From Geothrix sp. (GTDB lineage: Bacteria > Acidobacteriota > Holophagae > Holophagales > Holophagaceae), in assembly GCF_030219325.1 (NCBI RefSeq), contig NZ_CP126625.1:1166857-1230856 (forward strand): a DNA stretch of 64,000 nt, read 5' to 3'. The first letter of the stretch is position 1. Each line of letters begins with the position of its first letter. The position numbers were made by a program, and so were the translations under genes. The notes under the pieces were generated by a model. That model made no database searches. It saw nothing but the letters and a program-made list of their open reading frames with translations, and had not been told where the DNA came from. Shown piece after piece: positions 43,926-53,014 of the stretch.

Positions 43926-44407
43926 AAACGGCGCTTCAGGCTCAGCTCCAGCGTGAAGTCCGCCACGGGCTCGTAGGTGCCGTCCGGAAGCTTCACGGCG
44001 GCCTGGATGTGCATGGGCTCGGTGATGCGGTCCTCGGATTCGAGGGCCCGCCTGACCTGGTCGCGGATGGCCTGCCCCTCTTCGCAGATGAAGTAGACGT
44101 CGGATTCGGGGCGCTTGAGGAACTGGGCCTGGAAGGCCTTGAAGACCAGGTTCACCTTGGCGCCGGAGCGCTTGATCTGATCCATGGCCAGCAGGCCCCC
44201 GGCGCAGTCGGCCCCGATGGCCAGGGCCCCGAAGTACATGGAGCCAAGGTGGTTCTTCGACCAGCGGCGCAGGGGCACCTTGATCACGCAGCGGGTCTCG
44301 GACAGCTCGATGACGCTGGGCCGCACCGAGGCCAGCAGGGGGATCTTCAGCCAGCCGAAGAGGCGCATGCCGAAGGTCTGCTTGAAGCGCTCCAGCCCCG
44401 AGCCCAT
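43922..44407 (-). CDS. DUF4442 hotdog-fold protein, second copy
   Basis: 161 residues. The hotdog thioesterase-like motif NHLGSMYFGALAIGADCAGGLLAMD aligns with NYVGTIFGGSLYGAVDPFYMLML of the other DUF4442 protein in this window. It sits where trmD would be expected after rimM, only four bases from it, so it is cotranscribed with ribosome-maturation genes although its likely role is acyl-thioester chemistry. Confidence 0.82.
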   Translation of the reverse strand: MGSGLERFKQTFGMRLFGWLKIPLLASVRPSVIELSETRCVIKVPLRRWSKNHLGSMYFGALAIGADCAGGLLAMDQIKRSGAKVNLVFKAFQAQFLKRPESDVYFICEEGQAIRDQVRRALESEDRITEPMHIQAAVKLPDGTYEPVADFTLELSLKRRF

Positions 44408-44410
44408 GGA

Positions 44411-44962
44411 TCAGTCCCCGACCTGGTTCACGTCGAGCAGGCCCTCAGGCGGATCCAGTTCCAGCCGACGGTTCGGCAGGTCGAGCGTCCACCAGGCCTT
44501 GATGTAGGGGATGTCGCGCTGACCCGTGCGGCCGGGCCGCAGGTCCCGCATCACCACCATGTCGTAGCCCGCGGGGCCGGGGTCGAGGCGCAGGACTTCG
44601 CCGACCTTGCGCCCGGCGATGAAGACCTCGCAGCCGATCCACTGGTGCCGGAAGCTCTCGCCCTCGTCCAAGGTGGCCTCGGCCTCGGGCATCCACAGGG
44701 CCCAGCCCTTGAAGGGTTCCGCCGCCGTCCGGTCCGGCAGGCCGGCGAAGGCGAGGCAGGGCCGGTCCTGGTGCCAGCGGAAGCTGCGCAGGCTGATGCC
44801 CCGGGCGGGCGGGGCTGGTTCGCCCTGCTCCAGGTTCTGGTGGGGTGGGGCCAGCACCAGGCCGGTCATGCCTTCCAGGCGCTCCGGTTCGTCCATGAGG
44901 GCGTGGAACAGGAACTCGCCCTTGAGCCCCTGGACCTTGGCCAGATGTCCCGAGAGCAGCAT
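44411..44962 (-). CDS. rimM: 16S rRNA processing protein RimM
   Basis: 183 residues. RimM N-terminal barrel (GHLAKVQGLKGEFLFHAL, RSFRWHQDRPCLAFAGLPDRTAAEPFKGWALWM) and the C-terminal PRC-like barrel (WIGCEVFIAGRKVGEVLRL, DIPYIKAWWTLDLPNRRLELDPPEGLLDV). It binds S19 and assists 30S head maturation. The ATG overlaps the khpA TGA by one base. Confidence 0.92.
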   Translation of the reverse strand: MLLSGHLAKVQGLKGEFLFHALMDEPERLEGMTGLVLAPPHQNLEQGEPAPPARGISLRSFRWHQDRPCLAFAGLPDRTAAEPFKGWALWMPEAEATLDEGESFRHQWIGCEVFIAGRKVGEVLRLDPGPAGYDMVVMRDLRPGRTGQRDIPYIKAWWTLDLPNRRLELDPPEGLLDVNQVGD

Positions 44963-45216
44963 CAGGCCTCCTGCTCGTCCCCGTCGTACAGCTCGAGATC
45001 CACCGACAAGCCGGCCTTCTCACCCGCGGTCTTGCAGAGGGTGCGCAGGGCCGAGATCATGCGGCCGTGCTTCCCGATGATGCGGCCGCGATCCTGGGGG
45101 TCGGCGAAGACCAGCACGTCGCGCCTCCGCCCCTCGCCTGAGATCTCCACCCGGAGGGCGTCAGGGTGGTCCAGCAGCGGCGTCAGCACATCGCGCAGGA
45201 AGGCTTCGAGGTTCAT
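44962..45216 (-). CDS. khpA: KH-domain RNA-binding protein KhpA
   Basis: 84 residues, single KH domain with the GxxG loop as IIGKHGRMISALRTL. Usual partner of rpsP and rimM in bacteria; with KhpB it acts as a global RNA chaperone in some species. Start at the ATG at 45216 preceded by GGAGAAG; the longer reading of the frame runs through the rpsP terminator and was dropped. Confidence 0.93.
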   Translation of the reverse strand: MNLEAFLRDVLTPLLDHPDALRVEISGEGRRRDVLVFADPQDRGRIIGKHGRMISALRTLCKTAGEKAGLSVDLELYDGDEQEA

Positions 45217-45237
45217 GGCTTCTCCGGGGAGAACAAA

Positions 45238-45264
45238 GAAAGCCGGACCACTGGCCCGGCTTTC
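45238..45264 (-). terminator. Terminator or attenuator between rpsP and khpA
   Basis: Minus strand: stem GAAAGCCGG/CCGGCTTTC followed by TTTGTT. It lies inside an otherwise continuous operon, so it probably lowers khpA-rimM expression relative to ribosomal protein S16. Confidence 0.75.
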
Positions 45265-45280
45265 GTGGATCTGAGACGGG

Positions 45281-45523
45281 CTACAGGACCTGGTTCTTCT
45301 TGAACAGGTCGAGCACGGTCTTGGAGGGCTGGGCACCCTTCTGCAGCCAGGACTTGGCCTTCTCCACGTCGATGCGGACCGCCTCGCCGGCGCCGGCGAT
45401 GGGGTTCACGAAGCCCAGCACTTCCACGGCCTGGCCGGTGGGGATGCGGTCATTCTCGGAAACGACGATGTGGTAGAACGGGCGCTTCTTGGCACCATTG
45501 CGAGCAAGACGGATCGAAAGCAT
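45281..45523 (-). CDS. rpsP: 30S ribosomal protein S16
   Basis: 80 residues. MLSIRLARNGAKKRPFYHIVVSENDRIPTGQAVEVLGFVNP is the classical bS16 N-terminus. The ATG at 45523 has an AGGGAG site; 14 codons of upstream open frame are not part of the protein. Confidence 0.97.
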   Translation of the reverse strand: MLSIRLARNGAKKRPFYHIVVSENDRIPTGQAVEVLGFVNPIAGAGEAVRIDVEKAKSWLQKGAQPSKTVLDLFKKNQVL

Positions 45524-45607
45524 GGGCACTCCCTGAGCAGGAAAGTGTAGCGCGGAATGGCCCATCTCCCAAGGGTTAATTGCGCGCAGGCCGACCCCCT
45601 GACGGCA

Positions 45608-47095
45608 TCACGGCTCAAAGGCGGAAACCGGGAAGCTCCCCTCCAGCACGGCCTGCCGCTCCCGGATGTTCCGCCGCAGGGTCGGCCAGCGGGGGTGTGT
45701 CCGGACCCTGGCCAGGAAAGGTGAGGTCTCGTACCAGGCTGCGCAGCTGAACCCCTGCACGAAGGCGCGGGTGGCGCAGTCCACCCCACGGTCTGCGTCG
45801 CCGAGGATGGCGTAGGCCTCCGCCTCCTTGAACGTCCACTCGCCGTCCGGGATGTGCAGCTTGCCGCGGATCTCGTCCATCTCCCGCAACTCGATCAGTC
45901 CGTCGCTGGAGCGGCCTTCGAGGTAGGCGAGGTACACGCGGCACAGGTCGCGGAAGTGGGTCGGTATCGCCCCCGGGTCGCTTCCGGCCCTCATGAACCC
46001 CAGGGCCGGCTTGTCCTGCCCCTGGAGGAGGGCGAAGTAGCCCCTGTAGAAGAGGATACTGGCGTCCTGCCGGAGGGAACCGGTCTTTGCGAGTTCCTGC
46101 CCGAAGGCCTCCAGATCGCCCAGGTAGAGGTAGGTGGTCTCGGCAAACCAGGCGGAAGGCGAGGCCAGGGGGCCCAGCAGCCTGGCCCGTCGGGCCAGGG
46201 CCCTGCGGGCGACTTCGAGCAGGCCCGAGGTCCGGCTGGCGTAGGCGATGCCGAGATAGAGGTCCGGCAGGTCGGTCCGGAGCCGGACCGCATCCCGCAG
46301 CGCCTGCAGGGCCATGCTCTGGTTCCCGGTATCGGTCAGCATCATCGACCACAGGAAGGTGGCCCGCGGGTGGCCCGGGACGAGCTCCACGGCTTTCTGG
46401 AAGGCGTGGTGGGTGCGTGAACCCAGGCCAATGCCGGCCTGGCGGGGATCCACCCACAAGCTGCGGTAGAGGTGATCTCCCAGGACGGTCCAGCCGGTGG
46501 CGCACCGGGGCTCGGCCTCTACGAACCGCTGGGAGGCCTCCAGGTGGGCGGCGGCGCTCGGGTCATCGCGGATGGACAGTCCCTCCAGCAGGAGCCAGAA
46601 ATTCGGGGAGGACGCCGGGATCAGGGCGTCCAGCTGACGGAACCGGAGGGGCAGGGGCCAGTGCTGGACGATGTGCCTCATGGCCCGCTGGGGTTCCTGC
46701 GGGGCCAGCGCGTCCAGAGCCCAGGGTTTCCCGGCGCGGACCCGATCCACGGTGTTCCACTCCAGGGTCATGGCCAGCTGGTCCCCGCTCCGGCGCCCCG
46801 AAAACCGCAGCAGGCGGGTGTCGGGAGGCACCCGGTCGAGGTCTGCCGGGGACGGGAGCCTGGCTGCATGGGTGACGGTGGCTCCCGAAAGCACCTCGAG
46901 GCAGTCCGAGAGGAGGACTTCCATGCCCGACCCGACGTCCTTCCCCTGGTCGTCCAGGGGCGATGCCAGGATCAGCACGCGCCCGGCGGATTGACGGCTT
47001 GTGATGAAGGCAACCGTCGCCGCCAGTCCGAGCAGGACCAGGATCAGGGCGATCCAGATGCTGGGACGGGCCATGACTGAACGTGGATGGGGCAT
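45608..47095 (-). CDS. Membrane-anchored TPR-like protein between ffh and rpsP
   Basis: 495 residues, no named family. One N-terminal membrane helix (about 13-31, WIALILVLLGLAATVAFI). An FlgO/TolB-like region follows (VLILASPLDDQGKDVGSGMEVLLSDCLEVLSGATV), then helical repeats from about residue 170 (ASQRFVEAEPRCATGWTVLGDHLY, HHAFQKAVELVPGHPRATFLW, ALQALRDAVRLRTDLPDLYLG), consistent with TPRs. It resembles the outer part of the protein kinase at 5411-8125 without the kinase domain. The AGGAG site overlaps the ffh stop. Its position inside the ffh-rpsP cluster is not usual. Confidence 0.72.
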   Translation of the reverse strand: MPHPRSVMARPSIWIALILVLLGLAATVAFITSRQSAGRVLILASPLDDQGKDVGSGMEVLLSDCLEVLSGATVTHAARLPSPADLDRVPPDTRLLRFSGRRSGDQLAMTLEWNTVDRVRAGKPWALDALAPQEPQRAMRHIVQHWPLPLRFRQLDALIPASSPNFWLLLEGLSIRDDPSAAAHLEASQRFVEAEPRCATGWTVLGDHLYRSLWVDPRQAGIGLGSRTHHAFQKAVELVPGHPRATFLWSMMLTDTGNQSMALQALRDAVRLRTDLPDLYLGIAYASRTSGLLEVARRALARRARLLGPLASPSAWFAETTYLYLGDLEAFGQELAKTGSLRQDASILFYRGYFALLQGQDKPALGFMRAGSDPGAIPTHFRDLCRVYLAYLEGRSSDGLIELREMDEIRGKLHIPDGEWTFKEAEAYAILGDADRGVDCATRAFVQGFSCAAWYETSPFLARVRTHPRWPTLRRNIRERQAVLEGSFPVSAFEP

Positions 47096-47101
47096 GGTCT
47101 C

Positions 47102-48460
47102 CTAGAAGGGAAGGTTGGGGCCGCCGCCCATCTTGGCCATGCGCTGCATCTTGGCCATGAACTTGGGATCGTTCATCTGGCCCATCATCTTCTTCGTCTC
47201 CATGAACTGCTTCAGCAGCTGGTTGATCTCGTGAACCGGGCGGCCGCATCCCGCGGAAATGCGGCGCTTGCGCTTGCCGTCCAGCAGGTTGTGGTTGTTC
47301 CGCTCGGCGGGCGTCATGGAATTGATGATGGCTTCCAGATGCTTGATGCGCTTGTCGGTGGCCACCTGGGCCAGCTGGTCCTTCATCTGCCCGAGCCCCG
47401 GCAGCATGCCCAGGATCTTGTTCATGGAGCCCAGCTTCTGCACCTGCTGGAACTGCTTGCGCATGTCCTCGAGCGTGAACTGGTTCTTGGCCAGGCGCTT
47501 GGCCATGACCTCGGCTTCCTTCTCGTCGATCTTGTCCTTGGCGTGCTCGATGAGGCTGAGCACGTCGCCCATGCCCAGGATGCGCTGGGCCATGCGGTCC
47601 GGGTGGAAGCGCTGGAAGTCCTCCAGCTTCTCGCCCTCACCCACGAACTTCAGGGGCTGGCCCGTGGCCTGCTTGATGCTGAAGGCCGCACCGCCGCGGG
47701 TGTCGCCGTCGGTCTTGGTGAGCACCACGCCGGTGATGCCCAGCTTCTCGTGAAAGGCCGTGGCGCTGCGCACCGCATCCTGGCCCGTCATGGCATCGGC
47801 CACGAAGAGGATCTCGTCCGGCGCGGTGGCGCCCTTGATCCGGACCAGCTCCTCCATCAGGGGCTCGTCCAGGTGCAGGCGGCCGGCGGTGTCCAGCACC
47901 ACCACGTCCCAGCCCTTCAGCCGGGCTTCGGCCAGGGCGGCGGCGCAGATGGCGACGGGATCCTTCTCCTCCGTGTGGAAGGAGGGCACGCCGGCATCCT
48001 TCGCCACCACGTGCAGCTGCTCGATGGCTGCGGGGCGGTAGACGTCCGCGGGCACCAGCAGCGGGGAGCGCCCGAGCTTCTTGAGGAAGACCGCCAACTT
48101 GCCGCAGCTGGTGGTCTTTCCGGCGCCCTGGAGTCCCACCATCATCACCACCGTGGGTGGCTTCGACGCGAAGGCGATGGGGTGCTCGGGGGCCTGACCA
48201 CCCATGATCTCCACCAGCTCGCGGTGGACGATGTCGATGAAGGCCTGGGCCGGGTTGAGCCCCTGCATGACCTCGGCACCGAGGGCCTTCTCCTTGACCC
48301 GCTGCAGGAAGGTGCGGGCCACGCTCACGTGGACGTCGGCCTCCAGCAGGGCCATGCGCACCTCGCGCAGCACGGCCTCCAGGTTGGCTTCGGTGAGCTT
48401 CGACTGGCCACGGAGGGCCTTCATGGCCTGGCTGAGCTTCTGGGTAAGGCTGTCGAACAT
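47102..48460 (-). CDS. ffh: Signal recognition particle GTPase Ffh
   Basis: 452 residues. NG domain with [44 protein letters not shown], and the Met-rich M domain ([45 protein letters not shown], ending [12 protein letters not shown]). It binds signal sequences of nascent membrane proteins and works with 4.5S RNA and FtsY. The G-domain motifs are complete. Confidence 0.97.
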   Translation of the reverse strand: MFDSLTQKLSQAMKALRGQSKLTEANLEAVLREVRMALLEADVHVSVARTFLQRVKEKALGAEVMQGLNPAQAFIDIVHRELVEIMGGQAPEHPIAFASKPPTVVMMVGLQGAGKTTSCGKLAVFLKKLGRSPLLVPADVYRPAAIEQLHVVAKDAGVPSFHTEEKDPVAICAAALAEARLKGWDVVVLDTAGRLHLDEPLMEELVRIKGATAPDEILFVADAMTGQDAVRSATAFHEKLGITGVVLTKTDGDTRGGAAFSIKQATGQPLKFVGEGEKLEDFQRFHPDRMAQRILGMGDVLSLIEHAKDKIDEKEAEVMAKRLAKNQFTLEDMRKQFQQVQKLGSMNKILGMLPGLGQMKDQLAQVATDKRIKHLEAIINSMTPAERNNHNLLDGKRKRRISAGCGRPVHEINQLLKQFMETKKMMGQMNDPKFMAKMQRMAKMGGGPNLPF

Positions 48461-48564
48461 GGGACTCCGGTGGGGACCAAACGACCATTGTAGGTGGCGT
48501 CGAGGACTTTCCCCGTGTGGAAACAGGATCCTCAGGCATAATCCTGACCGATGGAGTCGGGATA

Positions 48565-50577
48565 ATGCCCAACCACCTTTCCGGAAGCCTCAGCCCCTAC
48601 CTGCTCCAGCACGCCCACAACCCCGTGGACTGGCATCCCTGGGGCGAGGCGGCCCTGGCGAGGGCCCGGGCGGAGCAGAAGCCCATCTTCCTCAGCATCG
48701 GCTACAGCGCCTGCCACTGGTGCCATGTCATGGAGCGGGAGAGCTTCGAGAATCCGGCGGTGGCCGCGGTGCTGAACGCCCACTTCGTGAGCATCAAGGT
48801 GGATCGCGAGGAACGGCCCGACCTGGACGATCTCTACATGGACGCCGTGCAGACCCTGACGGGGCGGGGCGGCTGGCCCATGAGCGTGTGGCTCACTCCA
48901 GACCTGCAGCCCTTTTACGGCGGCACGTACTTCCCGCCCGAGCCCCGCGGCGGGATGCCGGGGTTCATCCCCCTGCTCAAGCGCATTGCCCAGGTGTGGC
49001 AGGACGACCGCGCCGGAGTGGTGGGGCAGGCGGCGGCGCTCGCTACGGAACTGCGGCGCCAGGCCGAGGTGGAGGCGGGAACCCAGCGGCCGGGCGACGC
49101 GGTATTGGAGGCGTCCCTGGCCCAGCTGCGCCGGGGCTTCGATGGGCGCTGGGGCGGGTTCGGCCCGGCCCCGAAATTCCCCCAGCAGATGGCCGTGGAC
49201 CTGCTCCTGGCCAGGGGCACTGCGGAGGATCGGGCCATGGCCCTCCGTACCCTGGACGCCATGTGGGAGGGCGGCATGTACGACCACCTGGGCGGCGGCT
49301 TCGCGCGCTACAGCGTGGATGGCCAGTGGCTGGTGCCCCATTTCGAGAAGATGCTCTACGACAACGCCCAGCTGGCCTGCTGCTACCTGACGGCCTTCCA
49401 GGCCACCGGTGAGCCCCGTTACGCGGCGGTGGCGCGGGAGACCCTGGACTACCTGCTGCGGGACCTGCGCGACCCCAGCGGCGGCTTCCACTCCAGTGAG
49501 GACGCGGACAGCGAAGGAGAAGAAGGCAAGTTCTACGCCTTCACCCCCGCCGAGGTGCGGGAAGCACTCGGGCCGGTGGACGGGGACCGGTTCTGTGCGG
49601 CCTTCGGCATCACCGATGGCGGCAACTTCGAGCACGGGGCCAGCGTCATCCACCGCTTTTCCTGTCCTCGGGAAGCTTCGCTTTCCGAGGGAGAAGAGCA
49701 GACCCTGCGGGAGCGGCTGCGGCTCTGGCGGGACCGGCGGGTGCGGCCCGGCAAGGACGACAAGGTGCTGGCCGCCTGGAACGGCCTCGCCCTGTCGGCC
49801 CTGGCCCGGGGCGCCCAGGTGCTGGGCGAGCCGCGGTACCTGGAAGCGGCCCAGGCCTGCGCGGCCTTCCTCCGCAGGGAACTCTGGCGGGAGGGAGGGC
49901 TGCTTCGGGTGTGGCGCCGGGGCCGGGCGCACACGGCGGCCTTCCTCGAGGATCATGCGGCTGTCGTGGAGGGGCTGGTGGATCTCTTCGAGGCGGACTT
50001 CGATCCGGCCTGGCTGCGCTGGGCCGAGACGCTCGGGGAGATGATGCTGGCGCGGTTCCATGATCCGGTCGATGGCGGGTTCTTCAGCACGGAGGCGGAC
50101 CAGCCGGATCTCCTCTTCCGGCAGAAGCCCGGCTTCGACAATGCCATTCCCAGCGGCAACACCCTGGCGGCCCGGGCACTGCTCAGGTTGTCCCGCCACC
50201 TGCAGAGGGAGGACTTCCGGTCCGCGGCCGAAGGGACCCTCCAGTGCTTCGGGCCCTGGATGGAGCGGGCGCCCAGGGCCTTCCTGGGCCTGTTTGGCGT
50301 GCTGGACCTCGTCCAACGGGCACCGCTGGACGTGGCGCTGTCCGGCCATCCCGAAGATCCGCTCGTCCAGGACATGCTGGGCGAGGTGTACCGGCGCTTC
50401 CTGCCTGGCCGGGTGCTCTCGGTCTCCGGCGACCAGTTGCTGCCACTGCATGAAGGCCGGGGCCTGAGTCCGGGACGGCCCCTGGCCTTCGTGTGCCGGG
50501 GCAGGACCTGCGCCGCTCCGGTGGGAACCAGCCGGGAACTCGGGGACCTGCTGCAGGACTCACCGGTTCCGATGTGA
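48565..50577 (+). CDS. Thioredoxin-like DUF255 protein (YyaL/SSP411 family)
   Basis: 670 residues. The N-terminal thioredoxin-like domain contains the family signature [14 protein letters not shown] and [28 protein letters not shown] with a CHWC redox motif. The rest is an (alpha/alpha)6 barrel ([51 protein letters not shown]). Enzymatic role unknown in bacteria; some relatives are glycan epimerase-like. The ATG at 48565 fits the conserved N-terminus. Confidence 0.92.
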   Translation: MPNHLSGSLSPYLLQHAHNPVDWHPWGEAALARARAEQKPIFLSIGYSACHWCHVMERESFENPAVAAVLNAHFVSIKVDREERPDLDDLYMDAVQTLTGRGGWPMSVWLTPDLQPFYGGTYFPPEPRGGMPGFIPLLKRIAQVWQDDRAGVVGQAAALATELRRQAEVEAGTQRPGDAVLEASLAQLRRGFDGRWGGFGPAPKFPQQMAVDLLLARGTAEDRAMALRTLDAMWEGGMYDHLGGGFARYSVDGQWLVPHFEKMLYDNAQLACCYLTAFQATGEPRYAAVARETLDYLLRDLRDPSGGFHSSEDADSEGEEGKFYAFTPAEVREALGPVDGDRFCAAFGITDGGNFEHGASVIHRFSCPREASLSEGEEQTLRERLRLWRDRRVRPGKDDKVLAAWNGLALSALARGAQVLGEPRYLEAAQACAAFLRRELWREGGLLRVWRRGRAHTAAFLEDHAAVVEGLVDLFEADFDPAWLRWAETLGEMMLARFHDPVDGGFFSTEADQPDLLFRQKPGFDNAIPSGNTLAARALLRLSRHLQREDFRSAAEGTLQCFGPWMERAPRAFLGLFGVLDLVQRAPLDVALSGHPEDPLVQDMLGEVYRRFLPGRVLSVSGDQLLPLHEGRGLSPGRPLAFVCRGRTCAAPVGTSRELGDLLQDSPVPM

Positions 50578-50686
50578 TCCCGTCCCCTCCAGGTGGGAGA
50601 TACACTGATTTTACCATCCAGCCCCGTCTGAACAGGAACCTGGGATCTGTCGGATCCGGGCGTGGCGTGGCAGACAAGGGGCAGCC

Positions 50687-52417
50687 ATGAAGAACTTCGT
50701 GCTCAAGATCGACCCGCTGACGGGCGAGGACTACTACGAGGTCTACCTCCGTGGGCGGCAGCTGCTGAACAATCCCCACCTGAACAAGGCCTCGGCGTTC
50801 ACCAAGGAGGAGCGGCTGAGTCTGGGGCTGGACGGCATGCTGCGGCCCGGCATCGCCACCCTGGAATCCCAGCTGGACCGCACCTACGAGGCCTTCCTGC
50901 GCAAGCCTGACGACATGGAGCGGTACATCTACCTCTCGGGCCTCCTGGACCGCAACGAGGTCCTGTTCTACCGCCTCCTCCAGGACCACCTGGACGAGAT
51001 GGTCCCCATCATCTACACGCCGACGGTGGGCCTGGCCTGCATGCAGCTGAGCCACATCCAGCGCCGCTTCCGGGGCATCTACATCACGCCCGAGAACATC
51101 GCGAACATCGACCAGATCTTCCACGGGCTGTCACAACCCCAGGTCAACCTCATCGTGGTGACCGACGGCGAGCGCATCCTGGGCCTGGGCGACCTGGGTT
51201 CTGACGGCATGGGCATCCCCGTGGGCAAGGTCAGCCTCTACGTGGCCGCTGGCGGCGTGCACCCCGGGGTCACTCTGCCCATCACCCTGGACGTGGGCAC
51301 CAACAACCCCCGCCTGCTGGAGGATCCCCTCTACCTGGGCATCCGCAAGCCGCGCCTGCGGGGCGTCGAGTACGAGGAACTGGTGGAGAAGTTCGTCCTC
51401 GGCGTGAAGCGGAACTTCCCTGGCGCCCTGCTCCAGTGGGAGGACTTCGCCAAGCAGACCGCCTTCAAGAACCTCGACCGGTACCGCGAGCGCATCCTTT
51501 CGTTCAACGACGACATCCAGGGCACGGGCTCGACGGCCCTGGCGGCGCTGATGACGGCCATGCGCATCAAGAAGAGCCGCTTCCAGGATGAGCGCTACGT
51601 CATCGTGGGCATGGGCCAGGCGGGCACGGGCATCGCCCTGAACATCCTCGCCATGCTGAAAGAGGAGGGCCTCTCCGCTGAAGAAGCCCGCAAGCGCATC
51701 TTCGCCGTGGACATGCAGGGCCTACTCCTCGAAGGCGATCCCCTGCTGGAGGACCCCCAGGAGCCCCTGGCTCAGCGCCGGGCCTGGGTGGAGGGCTGGC
51801 GGCTGGACGATCCGTCCCGCATCGGCCTGGGAGATGTCATCCGCAACGCTCACCCCACCGTCCTCATTGGCGTCACCGCCCAGCCCGGGCTCTTCAGCGA
51901 GGCGATCCTCGCGGAGACCGCCAAGCACTCAGAGCGCCCCATCGTGCTGGCCCTCTCCAACCCCACCCACAAGTGCGAATGCACGCCGGAGGCCGTCTGG
52001 AAGGCCACGGACGGCAAGGGCCTGGTCGCCACGGGCAGCCCCTTCGAGCCCATGGACTGGAAGGGACACACCCTCCAGGCCTCCCAGTGCAACAACATGT
52101 ACATCTTCCCGGGTGTCGGTCTCGGCGCCCTGGTCTGCAAGGCCACCCGCGTGACGGACGGCATGTTCCTGGCGGCCAGCCGGGCCATCAGCGAATTCGT
52201 GACGCCGGAGCAGGAAGCCATGGGGCTGCTGCTGCCGGAAATGAAGGACATCCGCAAGGTGTCCGCCTCCGTGGCCAAGGCCGTGGGCATCGAGGCCCGC
52301 AACGCAGGCCTGGGACGCCTGCTCGACGACGACCAGATCGGCGCCGTGGTGACCAAGGCCCAGTGGGTGCCGGCCTACCCGGCCTACCGGCCCGGGGCGT
52401 TGCGGTACGAAGATTGA
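50687..52417 (+). CDS. NAD-dependent malic enzyme
   Basis: 576 residues, the large eukaryote/E. coli MaeA-like form. YTPTVGLACMQLSHI, TDGERILGLGDLGSDGMGIPVGK (catalytic Lys and nucleotide region), FNDDIQGTGSTALAAL (metal-binding Asp pair), VGMGQAGTGIA and ALSNPTHKCECTPEAVW are present. It decarboxylates malate to pyruvate with NAD(P)+. With DctA it allows growth on C4-dicarboxylates. The start has an AGGGGC site. A strong terminator follows at 52549. Confidence 0.93.
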   Translation: MKNFVLKIDPLTGEDYYEVYLRGRQLLNNPHLNKASAFTKEERLSLGLDGMLRPGIATLESQLDRTYEAFLRKPDDMERYIYLSGLLDRNEVLFYRLLQDHLDEMVPIIYTPTVGLACMQLSHIQRRFRGIYITPENIANIDQIFHGLSQPQVNLIVVTDGERILGLGDLGSDGMGIPVGKVSLYVAAGGVHPGVTLPITLDVGTNNPRLLEDPLYLGIRKPRLRGVEYEELVEKFVLGVKRNFPGALLQWEDFAKQTAFKNLDRYRERILSFNDDIQGTGSTALAALMTAMRIKKSRFQDERYVIVGMGQAGTGIALNILAMLKEEGLSAEEARKRIFAVDMQGLLLEGDPLLEDPQEPLAQRRAWVEGWRLDDPSRIGLGDVIRNAHPTVLIGVTAQPGLFSEAILAETAKHSERPIVLALSNPTHKCECTPEAVWKATDGKGLVATGSPFEPMDWKGHTLQASQCNNMYIFPGVGLGALVCKATRVTDGMFLAASRAISEFVTPEQEAMGLLLPEMKDIRKVSASVAKAVGIEARNAGLGRLLDDDQIGAVVTKAQWVPAYPAYRPGALRYED

Positions 52418-52548
52418 GCGCTGGTTCCCCCTTGTAGAAGGGGCGTCCTGGCCTAGCCTGGGGGGTGGGAAGAGCCTCTCTTTCCTCCCACGGGGCGACC
52501 GTTTTCGCCAGCCCCTTCCGGCCAGCGTTTCATGAGGCCGAGACTACC

Positions 52549-52571
52549 GGGCACCCTTCGGGGTGCCCTTT
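52549..52571 (+). terminator. Rho-independent terminator after malic enzyme
   Basis: Perfect 8-bp stem GGGCACCC/GGGTGCCC with a TTCG tetraloop followed by TTTCTC, 131 bases after the malic enzyme stop. The intervening stretch can also form the hairpins CCCCCTTGTAGAAGGGG and GTGGGA...TCCCAC. Confidence 0.85.
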
Positions 52572-52582
52572 CTCAACGGCAC

Positions 52583-52632
52583 TTGACAGCTTGATCAAAC
52601 TACACAAACTGGTCTACACAATCTTATGTAGA
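52583..52632 (+). promoter_or_regulatory. Promoter/operator region of the BlaI-like repressor operon
   Basis: A perfect -35 hexamer TTGACA (52583-52588) starts a short A/T-rich stretch in a GC-rich setting. Within it, TCTACA and TGTAGA form an inverted repeat with 8 bases between (52613-52632), and a further CTACAC lies upstream. BlaI/MecI repressors recognise TACA...TGTA dyads, so autoregulation is likely. No good -10 was found at ideal spacing from TTGACA. Confidence 0.5.
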
Positions 52633-52642
52633 GGTTTCCGTG

Positions 52643-53014
52643 ATGTCATCCGTCAAACCTACGGAAGTGGAGTTGAAGTTTCTTCAGATCCTCTGGGAGC
52701 GGGGGCCATCCGCAGTGAAGGAAGTCCATGCCCAGCTGAACCGCCGGGAGGAATACACCTACACCGGGACTCTGCGGATGCTGCAGGTCATGCTGGAAAA
52801 GGGGCTGGTGATCCGGGATGAAAGCCAGCGCAGCCATGTCTATGCGGCGGCCCACAGCCGCGCCGCCATGGAGGGGGGCCTGGTCGCCGACCTGACGGAG
52901 CGGCTTTTCGGGGGATCGGCAGCGGCGCTCGTGCTGGCGGCGCTACGCTCAGGGCAGGTCAGCCTAGAGGAGAAGGCCCGCATTCGCGAGGCGCTCGGCA
53001 AGGAGAGGCGATGA
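52643..53014 (+). CDS. BlaI/MecI/CopY-family transcriptional repressor
   Basis: 123 residues. Winged-helix N-terminus with PTEVELKFLQILWERGPSAVKEVHAQL and YTYTGTLRMLQVMLEKGLVIRDESQRSHVYAAA, then a helical dimerisation domain (VADLTERLFGGSAAALVLAAL). It should bind the dyad in its own promoter. The adjacent M56 peptidase is its expected antirepressor, and the ATG of that gene overlaps this stop (ATGA). Start: ATG at 52643 with AGAGG upstream; a GTG one codon earlier is an alternative. Confidence 0.93.
   Translation: MSSVKPTEVELKFLQILWERGPSAVKEVHAQLNRREEYTYTGTLRMLQVMLEKGLVIRDESQRSHVYAAAHSRAAMEGGLVADLTERLFGGSAAALVLAALRSGQVSLEEKARIREALGKERR

Noticed and set aside
43922-44407. TrmD in the rimM operon
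   Set aside because: The protein has a DUF4442 hotdog pattern and no SPOUT knot motif.
52418-52548. TPP or cyclic-di-GMP riboswitch
   Set aside because: None of the conserved core segments of these classes was found, and the position is downstream, not upstream, of a candidate target.
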